Source: Clostridium frigidicarnis
GTDB taxonomy: Bacteria > Bacillota > Clostridia > Clostridiales > Clostridiaceae
Direction: 5' to 3'
NCBI RefSeq assembly: GCF_900111985.1
Contig: NZ_FOKI01000016.1
Location: 21,391-85,390, forward strand
DNA length: 64,000 nt
In this document: piece by piece, positions 35,131 to 43,347 of the stretch
How positions within the stretch are numbered: position 1 is the first letter of the stretch
Layout of the letters: each line of letters begins with the position of its first letter
Translations under genes and position numbers: made by a program
The notes under the pieces: model-generated
What the model was told of the DNA's origin: nothing
Database searches by the model: none
The model's input: only the letters and a program-made list of their open reading frames with translations

Positions 35131-36561
35131 TTAAAGTTTAACTCTACTTTTCTTAGGCATTATTAATGATAGTATAAAGCAGATAATTACAAGAAAAATA
35201 AGAACAATAAATATGTTATGTATTCCTGTGAAAAATGCTTCTTTGATTTGTATATTAGATATATTCAATGCTTCTTGTGAATTGATTATATTATCAGGAG
35301 TTACGTTAGATATACCTAGCTTAGAAAAATAACTTGTTATACCTGAATTTAGGACACCACCAAATATGCTAACACCTATAGTTTGTCCTAATGTACGAAT
35401 TAAGGTGTTAGTAGATGTTGAAACTCCTCTTTCACTTTTTTCAACTGCGCTTTGAACAACAATTGTAGAAGAATTAAATATTCCTCCAAATCCCAAGCCC
35501 ATTATAATTACAGAAATAAGTAAATATATTATAGGAGTAGAAACATTTAGGAATCTTAAAATTATAGTACTTATAAAAAGTATGAATAAAGCAATTTGAA
35601 TAATTTTTTTCTCTCCATATTTAGGTAATGCTCTTGACAATATAAATGAGCTTATAAGCCAAGTTACAGACATAGGAGCCATGCACAGTCCAGATAAGGT
35701 AGCATTCAATCCTAATACATTTTGAGTGTATAGTGGGGTATAGGATTCTATGGCTGTAAGTAATGATGCCATTACAAAACATATTAAATTTATTACAATT
35801 GTAGTTTTACTAAAAATATTAAATGGGACTAAAGGTTCTTCTACCTTTTTTTCAATATAATAAAACATTATTAGAGATACAATTGTTATTAAGGCACATA
35901 TAGTAATAATTAATACTGATTTTCCTAATGCACCAAATAATAAGGAGACTATAGAAATTGTTAATAGAATACATCCAATATAATCAATCTTAGGCTTACA
36001 GTTAATAACAATTTCATCTAAATTATTATTAAGCATTATTATGGAAATAAGTCCAAAGGGAATATTTATAAAAAATATCCAATGCCAAGAAAATGTATCT
36101 AATAAAAAACCACCTATTAGTGGACCAATTAAGCTAGCTATTCCCCAAACGGTGCTAAGCCAACCTTGAATTTTTACTTTTTGAGACAAATCAAATAAAT
36201 CTCCAACTATAGTAAAGGTAACAGTTAGAATAGAACCAGCACCTAATCCTTGTATTGCACGGAAAATTATAAGTTGAACTATGGTTTGAGATAGTCCACA
36301 AAGGGAACTACCAATTAAAAATATAATAATACCTATAGAGAGTATTTTTTTTCTACCATACAAATCGGAAAATTTTCCGTATATAGGAGTAGATACTGCT
36401 GAGGTTAGAAGATAGGCTGAGAAAATCCAACTTATTAACTCATATCCTTTAAGATCAGTAGCGATTGTAGGCATTGCAGTGGTAACCACAGTACCTTCAA
36501 AAGCTGCTAAAAATGTTGATAGCATAAGGGCTATAACTACTTTAAGTTTTTTGTTATCCAT
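35131..36561 (-). CDS. MFS transporter, EmrB/QacA (DHA2) type drug exporter
   Basis: A 476-residue membrane protein with about fourteen hydrophobic segments. Motif A reads GKFSDLYGRKKIL, motif C-like sequence GPLIGGFLLDTFSWHWIFFINIPFG is typical of DHA2 antiporters, and AFEGTVVTTAMPTIATDL marks the first helix (acidic residue in helix 1). It should export hydrophobic cationic compounds in exchange for protons. ATG 36561 is used because AAGGAGTG lies in front; an upstream GTG at 36570 overlaps that site. No adjacent TetR/MarR regulator. Confidence 0.9.
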   Translation of the reverse strand: MDNKKLKVVIALMLSTFLAAFEGTVVTTAMPTIATDLKGYELISWIFSAYLLTSAVSTPIYGKFSDLYGRKKILSIGIIIFLIGSSLCGLSQTIVQLIIFRAIQGLGAGSILTVTFTIVGDLFDLSQKVKIQGWLSTVWGIASLIGPLIGGFLLDTFSWHWIFFINIPFGLISIIMLNNNLDEIVINCKPKIDYIGCILLTISIVSLLFGALGKSVLIITICALITIVSLIMFYYIEKKVEEPLVPFNIFSKTTIVINLICFVMASLLTAIESYTPLYTQNVLGLNATLSGLCMAPMSVTWLISSFILSRALPKYGEKKIIQIALFILFISTIILRFLNVSTPIIYLLISVIIMGLGFGGIFNSSTIVVQSAVEKSERGVSTSTNTLIRTLGQTIGVSIFGGVLNSGITSYFSKLGISNVTPDNIINSQEALNISNIQIKEAFFTGIHNIFIVLIFLVIICFILSLIMPKKSRVKL

Positions 36562-36859
36562 ATTGAGCACTCCTTGTTTAGAATTTATATTACATAGATT
36601 AGTTATAATTATTATTGGTAAATCATTGATATATTTTATATAATAAGCACTTATACTAATTAAGTAATAATTTACATATATAATATAACATATAATAATA
36701 ATTTATTAAAATTTAATAATATTAACTATGACTGAAATAATTCTATATTTAAAAAGAGGCTATTATTTATTTCATTGCTATCATTGATACTACTCCCACA
36801 GCTTAAGCTGATGATTATAGGAACTTCATAAAATATAATAAATATATCTCATAAAACCA

Positions 36860-36893
36860 AAAAATATCTGAGGGAAAATCCTCAGATATTTTT
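36860..36893 (-). terminator. terminator of the first 57-residue paralogue
   Basis: Perfect 14-bp arms AAAAATATCTGAGG/CCTCAGATATTTTT with a GAAAAT loop, ending one base before the stop codon on the minus strand and continuing into TTTTTGG. Confidence 0.8.
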
Positions 36894-37067
36894 CTAATCT
36901 TTATAGTTTGATAAATTGTCACAAGCTGAATTAAGGGATGATATAGCTTGTTGTATTTTTGACTTATTGTCAGCTTTTTCTACTGAACCTAATGCTTGAT
37001 TTAATGAACTAACAGCATTTTGAACAGTTGACATACTTTCATCTACGTAATCTTTAGCTTTTTTCAT
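36894..37067 (-). CDS. 57-residue hydrophilic small protein, paralogue 1
   Basis: Starts MKKAKDYVDESMSTVQNAVS and ends SACDNLSNYKD. It is a short, soluble, predicted all-helical protein with one Cys, and differs from its neighbour paralogue at only a handful of residues (Glu10/Gln, Ser36/Ala, Ser43/Thr, Lys56/Gln). Ribosome binding site GGAGGG is 8 bases before the ATG. The helical, Ala/Ser/Gln-rich composition is reminiscent of small spore-associated or DUF1657-like proteins, but I cannot assign a family. Too short for common gene-length cut-offs. Confidence 0.8.
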   Translation of the reverse strand: MKKAKDYVDESMSTVQNAVSSLNQALGSVEKADNKSKIQQAISSLNSACDNLSNYKD

Positions 37068-37094
37068 AAGATGCCCTCCTTGAAATAGGCAAAT

Positions 37095-37140
37095 CCTAAT
37101 TCAGGTGGTATTATTTTCACCATCTGGATATTAGATAAAC
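37095..37140. repeat. small hairpin repeat family C, copy 2
   Basis: ATTCAGGTGGTATTATTTTC followed by ACCATCTGGATATTAGATAAA; closely similar to the element at 23073-23119. It fills most of the gap between the two 57-residue genes. Confidence 0.55.
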
Positions 37141-37143
37141 CTT

Positions 37144-37317
37144 TTAGTCTTGATAGTTTGATAAATTGTCACAAGCTGAATTAAGTGATGTAATAGCTTG
37201 TTGTATTTTGGCTTTATTATCAGCTTTTTCTACTGAGCCTAATGCTTGATTTAGTGAACTAACAGCATTTTGAACAGTTGACATACTTTGATCTACATAA
37301 TCTTTAGCTTTTTTCAT
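37144..37317 (-). CDS. 57-residue hydrophilic small protein, paralogue 2
   Basis: Starts MKKAKDYVDQSMSTVQNAVS and ends SACDNLSNYQD, nearly identical to the gene 76 bases downstream. Both have their own ribosome binding site (here AAGGAGG, 9 bases before the ATG). A recent tandem duplication is the simplest explanation; the nucleotide sequences are also about 90 percent alike, with most changes silent. Function unknown. Confidence 0.8.
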   Translation of the reverse strand: MKKAKDYVDQSMSTVQNAVSSLNQALGSVEKADNKAKIQQAITSLNSACDNLSNYQD

Positions 37318-37421
37318 AATACATATTCCTCCTTCAAATAAAGTTTACATAGATAGTATGAGTTTAAATAATAATAATATTCTAGGAAAGAAATAGAATT
37401 GAATTGTATTTTCAGAATAAA

Positions 37422-37450
37422 TTGACAAATATAAGCTGTAGAACTATAAT
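37422..37450 (+). promoter_or_regulatory. promoter of the T-box-aspS2 transcript
   Basis: TTGACA at 37422-37427, 17-base spacer, TATAAT at 37445-37450, about 20 bases before the T-box leader. Both hexamers are perfect consensus. Confidence 0.85.
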
Positions 37451-37469
37451 ATAAAAAACAACTAAATTC

Positions 37470-37719
37470 TATGAAGAGAAGAGTAAATATTAATTAGTAT
37501 CTAAAGCGAGTGAGAGATGGTGTAAGTCTCATGTGAAAGTTAATATTGAAAGACACCTTAGAGAAGTTTATCTGAAATTTTTTAGTAGGATAAATCGGAT
37601 TCCTCCGTTAAAAGGGTTAGAGATAACTTAGTTATGATTAGACAATGAACTTAGTTAATTTAGGATGGTACCGTGAAGTATAAGCTTTCACTCCTATTAA
37701 AGGAGTAAGAGCTTTTTTG
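37470..37719 (+). promoter_or_regulatory. T-box leader, Asp specifier (GAC)
   Basis: Stem I starts with AGAAGAGTA; AATATTAA pairs with TTAATATT; the distal region reads AAAGCGAG...GAGATGGTGTAAGTCTC; the specifier loop reads GAAAGACACCTT, giving GAC (37552-37554) directly before the conserved ACC. The antiterminator T-box sequence AGGATGGTACCGTG is at 37662-37675, and the competing terminator at 37682-37718 ends in TTTTTT. Uncharged tRNA-Asp should therefore allow read-through into aspS2. The bulge UGGU would meet discriminator G73 by a G-U pair. Confidence 0.88.
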
Positions 37720-37856
37720 TTTTATCTAAATATATAGGCCTTGGCCAGGTTGTGTATATTTGGTGGTTCAGGTAGCAACTTTAGTTAATTAAATTAAGTA
37801 TTTTAAATTAAAAATATTTAATTTAAGGTAAAAAGTCTGATTTTGATTTAGGTTAA

Positions 37857-37920
37857 TAAGGGTGGTACCACGATATTTCGTCCCTTGAGTTTTAATTAAC
37901 TCAAGGGACTATTTTTTTGC
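37857..37920 (+). promoter_or_regulatory. second T-box antiterminator/terminator module
   Basis: A complete second T-box core AAGGGTGGTACCACG (37859-37872) followed by a terminator with 10-bp arms GTCCCTTGAG/CTCAAGGGAC and a T7 run. The 140 bases between the first terminator and this module have no recognisable stem I or specifier loop, only an AT-rich hairpin (about 37787-37827). It is either a decayed second T-box or an unusual second expression platform. Confidence 0.8.
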
Positions 37921-37979
37921 ATGCATAAACTAATATGAAATTTTTTGAAACTAAAATATTAATAAAATTAGGGTTAAAG

Positions 37980-38135
37980 ATTTTTTGTATTGATAATTTA
38001 CAATTGATAATGAGAGATAAAATCTTTTAAGGAAGATTTCTAAAATAAAAATATTTTCAAGAAAACCTGAGGTTTTCAACCATAATTGTCAATTTTCAAT
38101 TAGAATGTGGCGTAGCCACCTTGCTCTTTTTACCT
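37980..38135. repeat. inverted AT-rich repeat plus GGTGGC hairpin in the aspS2 leader
   Basis: TTACAATTGATAATGAGA and TTGTCAATTTTCAATTA are related inverted sequences separated by AAACCTGAGGTTTTC (itself a small palindrome), and GTGGCGTAGCCACC follows at about 38107-38120. This is the look of a dispersed clostridial intergenic repeat inserted between the second terminator and the coding start. Confidence 0.45.
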
Positions 38136-38176
38136 AGGTTTATTTTAAGTATTTAAATAAAAAAGGAGATAAAAAT

Positions 38177-39466
38177 ATGAATAGAGTAATTATTACAAAT
38201 TTAAATAAACACATAAATAAAGGAGTTTTAATTCAGGGATGGGTTTGTAGAATAAGAAAATTAAAATCTATTACTTTTTTAATATTAAGAGATAGAAGTG
38301 GTTTAGTTCAATGTGTTTTAGATAACGCATTGATAGATACAAATAATTTAAGATTAGAATCAGTAATAAGTATTAGTGGAAAAGTAACAGAGAGTAAAAA
38401 TAAATTAAATCCATTTGAAGTTATAGTTGATAATATAGAAATGATAAATGCTGTATTAGAGGAATTACCAATAGAAATTAATAAAGACAAGTTAGATATA
38501 AATTTAGATACTATGTTAAACAACAGAGTTCTAAGTTTAAGGCATGAAAAAAAATCTTCTATATTTAAAATACAAAATTTAATAGCACAAGGATTCAGAG
38601 AATTTTTAATAAAAAATGATTTTACTGAAATTTTTACACCTAAAATTGTGGCAGAGGGAGCAGAAGGAGGAACAGAAATGTTTCAGTTGAAATATTTTGA
38701 AAATAAGGCTTATCTAGCACAAAGTCCTCAGTTTTACAAGCAAATGATGGTTGGATCAGGATTTGAAAGAGTATTTGAAGTAGGTGCTGTCTATAGAGCA
38801 GAAGAGCATAATACTAATAGACATCTAAATGAATATATTAGCATGGATTTAGAAATAGGTTTTATAGAAAATGAAGAGGAATTAATGAACCTAGAAGAAG
38901 AAATATTAAAATATATTTTAGAAAAAATTCTGAATCAGGGGAAAAAATATTTAGATATTTTAGATATATCACTTCCAACTATAGAAAAAAATATACCTAG
39001 GATAAAGTTTAAAGATGCTATAGAAATATTAAGAAAAAAATACAATAAAACAGACTTAGAAGGTGACTTGAATCCAGAAGGAGAAAAATTAATTTGTAAA
39101 TATGTAAAAGAGGAATTAGGATGTGAATTTGTGTTTTTAACTCATTATCCAAGAAGAAAAAGACCTATGTATACAATGCCATTAGGAAATGAGGAAACTC
39201 ATAGCTTTGATTTATTGTTTAGAGGATTAGAAATAACAACAGGAGGGAAAAGAATACATGATTATGACATGCTAATTGAAAATATTAAATACAAAGGGTT
39301 AATACCAGAAAATTATAAGAATTATACAGACACATTTAAATATGGTATGCCACCTCATGGAGGACTTGCCATAGGTCTTGAGAGATTAACATGCCAATTC
39401 TTAAATATAAAAAATGTTAGGGAAGCATGTGCATTTCCAAGGGATAGAACAAGGCTAACACCTTAG
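38177..39466 (+). CDS. aspS2: aspartate--tRNA ligase, archaeal/non-discriminating type (AspRS2)
   Basis: A 429-residue class IIb synthetase: N-terminal OB anticodon-binding domain (about 1-105, GWVCRIRKLKSITFLILRD), then catalytic motifs FTEIFTPKIV (motif 1), FEVGAVYRAEEHNTNRHLNE (motif 2) and HGGLAIGLERLTCQ (motif 3), ending AFPRDRTRLTP. The short form without the bacterial GAD insertion is the archaeal-type AspRS2, which in clostridia often charges both tRNA-Asp and tRNA-Asn, the latter being corrected by GatCAB. No gatCAB genes follow here. Regulation by an Asp T-box upstream supports the assignment. AsnRS is an alternative but the signatures favour AspRS. Confidence 0.9.
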   Translation: MNRVIITNLNKHINKGVLIQGWVCRIRKLKSITFLILRDRSGLVQCVLDNALIDTNNLRLESVISISGKVTESKNKLNPFEVIVDNIEMINAVLEELPIEINKDKLDINLDTMLNNRVLSLRHEKKSSIFKIQNLIAQGFREFLIKNDFTEIFTPKIVAEGAEGGTEMFQLKYFENKAYLAQSPQFYKQMMVGSGFERVFEVGAVYRAEEHNTNRHLNEYISMDLEIGFIENEEELMNLEEEILKYILEKILNQGKKYLDILDISLPTIEKNIPRIKFKDAIEILRKKYNKTDLEGDLNPEGEKLICKYVKEELGCEFVFLTHYPRRKRPMYTMPLGNEETHSFDLLFRGLEITTGGKRIHDYDMLIENIKYKGLIPENYKNYTDTFKYGMPPHGGLAIGLERLTCQFLNIKNVREACAFPRDRTRLTP

Positions 39467-39610
39467 TTTTAAATAATATAAAAAGTAATAACCTAGATAT
39501 AAAAATAAATAAATATACAATAGGTATATGAATAACCAATACTACAGGTAGATTAGTTATTCATAAGGAAACAGCTGCAAATACTCCCAATAAACTAAGA
39601 TTCACTTGAT

Positions 39611-39775
39611 TTAGTCACATAAAAGAAAATAACAAGTCAAAGATGCCATGTATATTTCGTGCCAGATAAGGATGTGATATTAGTTCATAGCACAGGCTAT
39701 GGGCTAATATTACTGATGCAGTATGACACGAAATAGACTAGCATACTTACTTGTTATTTTTTGAATGTGTCTTAA
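39611..39775. repeat. palindromic repeat family A, copy 2 (long form)
   Basis: Ends GTCACATAAAAGAAAATAAC and GTTATTTTTTGAATGTGTC match family A. Inside are nested inverted pairs: ATTTCGTGCCA/TGACACGAAAT and TATTAGTTCATAGC/GCTATGGGCTAATA, giving one long hairpin of about 165 bases. Lies between the aspS2 gene and the convergent ArsR-type gene, and could act as terminator for both. Confidence 0.8.
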
Positions 39776-39780
39776 GAGAC

Positions 39781-40866
39781 TTATAATAATAAGTCTCTTA
39801 AATTATCAATGTATTGAGAAATCTTATCTTTACGTATAGAATAATACACTTTAGTATTATTTTTCTCAACATGCACAAGATTTAGGGTAAGTAAAGTTGA
39901 CATGTGATGAGAGATAGTTGCATTTGTAATTTGTAGTTTATTAGCAAGTTGACCAGCATAAAGAGTATCATTTTTTAATGCTACCAATATTTGAAGCTTA
40001 CTTTTATCTGATAATGCCTTTAATACGCTTAAAAGATGCTTATCATTGCATTTATATTTTTTTAATAAATAAGATAGATCAAGAAAGTTAATTCCTAATA
40101 TTAGAGTGTCTTTAGTATCAGAAACTCCAGATACATAAATAGCATTAGAATTAAATATTGAAGGATAAACATCTAAGCTAGAGTTTTGATTTAAAGTTAT
40201 ATTACAATTAGACTTTAAAAAATCTACACCATAATTATTAAGGTTTTCTTCAATAAAATTCATGAATTTTACCAATCTATTTTTCAAATAAGGTTCCTTT
40301 TCTTTTATAAGCCTTATTACATTAGATAAAATGTTAATTACTTTTTCAAGCAACTCATCATAATTATAATACAAGTACATAAGTTCATATTTAAGTTCTA
40401 TTGAAATATCTTTTTCTTGTACATATTTAAATAAAGCTTCAGCATTATTAATATGAACTATATCTTCATGTGTTATAAACTCGTCATATAATATAGAACT
40501 TACAATAGAAAGAGTAAGTTCCATATGCCTTTCTTCATAGCTAGAACTTTTAAATTTATCAAGTATATCTCCAAAATCTAAGGACATATATGGATTTAAT
40601 ATTATTCTTGCAAAATTATTTTCAATAGGAAAATTATTTTTAAATAGATAGTTTAAATCTTTTTCTGTTATTGAAATATTACTTTCTATATATGAGAAGA
40701 TATCACAGATTTCATAAAATAATAAATTCAATTCCTCGCTTGGGATATTATATTTCTCAGCAAAATCTTTAGAAAATTTGCTAGGTGATTTATTATCCGC
40801 TATAGAAGTTAAAACATTTAAACTTTCATATAAATAATCAACATTATAATTAATTTTAAAATTCAA
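39781..40866 (-). CDS. ArsR-type winged-helix transcriptional regulator with long N-terminal domain
   Basis: A 361-residue protein. Residues about 280-360 are an ArsR-family winged helix (LKALSDKSKLQILVAL, LQITNATISHHMSTLLTLNLVHVEK, KVYYSIRKD). The N-terminal ~275 residues are helical and have no metal-site cysteines, as in the long clostridial ArsR-like regulators often found beside transporters. Start is TTG 40866 with GAGGTGAG 7 bases upstream; no Met codon fits. The ABC exporter genes lie divergently about 650 bases away and may be its targets, by inference. Confidence 0.82.
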   Translation of the reverse strand: MNFKINYNVDYLYESLNVLTSIADNKSPSKFSKDFAEKYNIPSEELNLLFYEICDIFSYIESNISITEKDLNYLFKNNFPIENNFARIILNPYMSLDFGDILDKFKSSSYEERHMELTLSIVSSILYDEFITHEDIVHINNAEALFKYVQEKDISIELKYELMYLYYNYDELLEKVINILSNVIRLIKEKEPYLKNRLVKFMNFIEENLNNYGVDFLKSNCNITLNQNSSLDVYPSIFNSNAIYVSGVSDTKDTLILGINFLDLSYLLKKYKCNDKHLLSVLKALSDKSKLQILVALKNDTLYAGQLANKLQITNATISHHMSTLLTLNLVHVEKNNTKVYYSIRKDKISQYIDNLRDLLL

Positions 40867-40926
40867 ATTTACTCACCTCTTAAAGTTGTTTAACGTATTT
40901 ATTAAAGTTTATGAATATAAAAAGTA

Positions 40927-41040
40927 TTAAACATAAAATATAAAATATAACATATTAGGAATAATTGAACAACAGATAAAAAAACTTGCTATTGCAACAA
41001 CAATAAATACTTTAATATTAGATATTTTTTTGTTATCCAT
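40927..41040 (-). CDS. 37-residue hydrophobic peptide or exporter remnant
   Basis: Reads MDNKKISNIKVFIVVAIASF then a second hydrophobic stretch to a TAA. Behind a consensus-like promoter with an overlapping operator-like palindrome and with AAAAGGAATGG upstream of the ATG, so it could be expressed. The MDNKK start plus one membrane helix is like the beginning of the MFS gene at 36561, so it may equally be a truncated transporter gene. Located just upstream of the ArsR-type gene on the same strand. Confidence 0.35.
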   Translation of the reverse strand: MDNKKISNIKVFIVVAIASFFICCSIIPNMLYFIFYV

Positions 41041-41065
41041 TATTTTTCCATTCCTTTTTAATATT

Positions 41066-41102
41066 ATTCTATATTGAGTTTAGATAATAGTCAATATAGA
41101 AT
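41066..41102 (-). promoter_or_regulatory. promoter with overlapping operator-like inverted repeat
   Basis: On the minus strand TTGACT (41094-41089), a 17-base spacer and TAGAAT (41071-41066) form a promoter. Perfect 12-bp arms ATTCTATATTGA/TCAATATAGAAT, separated by 13 bases, cover both the -10 and -35 boxes, a typical repressor arrangement. Confidence 0.65.
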
Positions 41103-41113
41103 TTAGATGTGTA

Positions 41114-41131
41114 CCTAATATATATATTAGG
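41114..41131. promoter_or_regulatory. 18-bp perfect palindrome
   Basis: CCTAATATATATATTAGG, 12 bases beyond the operator-like repeat and between the divergent regulator and exporter genes. Candidate second binding site. Confidence 0.45.
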
Positions 41132-41514
41132 CATGAGTCTAAAAAATGGGATTAATATTTTAATTTTTTATCTGATATTTACTTCCATCCAAATAAATAT
41201 TCCTTCTATTAATAATTTATAAAAACACAATTTATTTTTAATATACAAAAATGTAACAAATAGTGCAAAAATAAAGACTTGAAATGCATACATAAATGAT
41301 AAAATTGATATTATAAGTTAAAATGTGGTAATATAATTGTGATAAGTATTGATTTTTTAGTAGTGAATAGTATAAGTGAAAAATATAATAAGTTGGTAAT
41401 ATAAGTTTATTAAGAAATTTAGGAGTTTTATATTAAAAATCAAGGTATTGATAATTATATTTTTATTAAACTTAATTGGAAATCATTTAAAATATAAAGT
41501 ATGGGGGGATTTAT

Positions 41515-43347
41515 TTGAATGAGAAAAAAGAACCTTTAAAAAATCAAAGAAGTCTTAAAACTAATATTAAATTTTTAATTCACAATGCATGGATATGGGA
41601 TAAAAAGGTTTTTGTATATTTTGGAATATATACAGTTTTAGCTGCTATTGCACCATTTATAAGAATATTTTTACCAAAGTTTCTAATAGATGAACTTATG
41701 GGGCCTAAGAGAGTAAATAATTTAATTGTAATTATCGGAATATTCTTTATTTTATCTTCTGCTATTAATTATTCTATAGCCTATTTAAAGGGTGCATATT
41801 ATCCAAGGATGATACTTATAAGATTTAAATTTACATGTATGTTACAGAAAAAGTCACTAATAATGGATTTCAAAAATACAGAGAATCCTAAAATTTTAAA
41901 TGACATAGAGAGTGCATGGACTTCTGTAAGCAATAATGATACAGGAATAGAAGGAATGTTTCATAAACTTTTTGGTGTTTTTGGAAGTATAATTGCATTT
42001 ATGGGGTATGTAACTATTGTAGCAACATTAAGTCCACTGGTACTTGCTTATCTTATTATAAATGTATTAATAACATATTTTTTAAATCTAAAGGTTAAAA
42101 GATACGAGTATGGAAGAAAAAATGATATAGCTGATATAAATAGAAAATCAAACTATATTTATAAAACAATGTATGATTTTTCCTATGGAAAAGATATAAG
42201 AATATACAGATTAAACAAATGGCTAAGTAATAAGTTTAAAAACTTTAAGAAAAACCATGTGGGTATTTATAAAAAAATTCAATATAAATATTTTAAAGCT
42301 GCAGTGGTAGATGTACTATTACTTCTTGTAAGAGAGGGAATTATATATGCATATTTAATTTATCAAGTACTATATAGAGGAATGAGTATAGGTAACTTTT
42401 CAATGTATTTTATAACAATAGGTGGTTTTGCAGCATGGATGCAAAATATTATGAATGATTTGGCTCATATTAATACTCAAAATTTATATTTAAATGATTT
42501 TAGAGACTTTTTAGAAATTAAAGATGAGGGTGAAATTCAAACACCAGTAAATATACCAGAAGAACCTCCTTATGAAATAGAATTTAAAAACGTATCTTTT
42601 AAATATCCCAATACTAATAGGTATATATATAAAGATATATCTCTTAAAATAACAAAGGGACAGAGATTGGCAATTGTAGGGATAAATGGAGCAGGTAAGA
42701 CTACTTTTGTAAAGTTATTAACAAGGCTTTATGAACCTACAGGAGGTGAAATCTTATTAAATGGAATTAATATAAAAAAATTTACTAAAGAAGAATATTA
42801 CAAAATTTTTTCAGTAGTTTTTCAGGACATAAAAATGTTGGCATTTACAGTTGAAGAAAATGTTGCATTAACTCATAAGGATAATATAAACAGAGAAAAG
42901 GTAATTGAATCAATTGATATGGCTGGTATGAGCGAAAAAATTAATTCATTGCACAAAGGCATAGATACAAGTGTATTAAAGATTCTAGATAATAATGGAA
43001 TAGAATTTTCTGGAGGACAAAATCAAAGAATTGCATTAGCAAGAGCACTTTATAAAGATGGAAATGTTGTTATACTTGATGAACCAACAGCAGCTCTTGA
43101 TCCAATAGCTGAATACAATATGTATAAAGATTTTGATAAAATTATAGGAGATAAAACTGCTGTGTATATCTCTCATAGGCTTGCAAGTACACGCTTTTGT
43201 GATGCCATTGCCTTTTTTGAAAATGGTAAAGTTAAGGAATATGGAACCCATGATGAGCTTTTAAAGAAAAATGGAAGCTACGCAGAAATGTTTAATGTAC
43301 AAGCTCAGTATTATAAAGAAGAGTTATGTGAGGAGGTAGGACAATGA
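41515..43347 (+). CDS. ABC exporter half-transporter, ATP-binding/permease protein 1
   Basis: A 610-residue type IV (B-type) exporter subunit: six membrane helices (about 30-330) followed by an ATPase domain with Walker A GINGAGKT (389-396), signature FSGGQNQR, Walker B VVILDEPTAALDP with the catalytic Glu, and H-loop YISHRL. Start is TTG at 41515 with GGGGGGAT upstream. Overlaps the next gene by ATGA, so the two form a translationally coupled heterodimeric exporter. Substrate unknown; peptide, lipid or drug are possible. Confidence 0.92.
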   Translation: MNEKKEPLKNQRSLKTNIKFLIHNAWIWDKKVFVYFGIYTVLAAIAPFIRIFLPKFLIDELMGPKRVNNLIVIIGIFFILSSAINYSIAYLKGAYYPRMILIRFKFTCMLQKKSLIMDFKNTENPKILNDIESAWTSVSNNDTGIEGMFHKLFGVFGSIIAFMGYVTIVATLSPLVLAYLIINVLITYFLNLKVKRYEYGRKNDIADINRKSNYIYKTMYDFSYGKDIRIYRLNKWLSNKFKNFKKNHVGIYKKIQYKYFKAAVVDVLLLLVREGIIYAYLIYQVLYRGMSIGNFSMYFITIGGFAAWMQNIMNDLAHINTQNLYLNDFRDFLEIKDEGEIQTPVNIPEEPPYEIEFKNVSFKYPNTNRYIYKDISLKITKGQRLAIVGINGAGKTTFVKLLTRLYEPTGGEILLNGINIKKFTKEEYYKIFSVVFQDIKMLAFTVEENVALTHKDNINREKVIESIDMAGMSEKINSLHKGIDTSVLKILDNNGIEFSGGQNQRIALARALYKDGNVVILDEPTAALDPIAEYNMYKDFDKIIGDKTAVYISHRLASTRFCDAIAFFENGKVKEYGTHDELLKKNGSYAEMFNVQAQYYKEELCEEVGQ

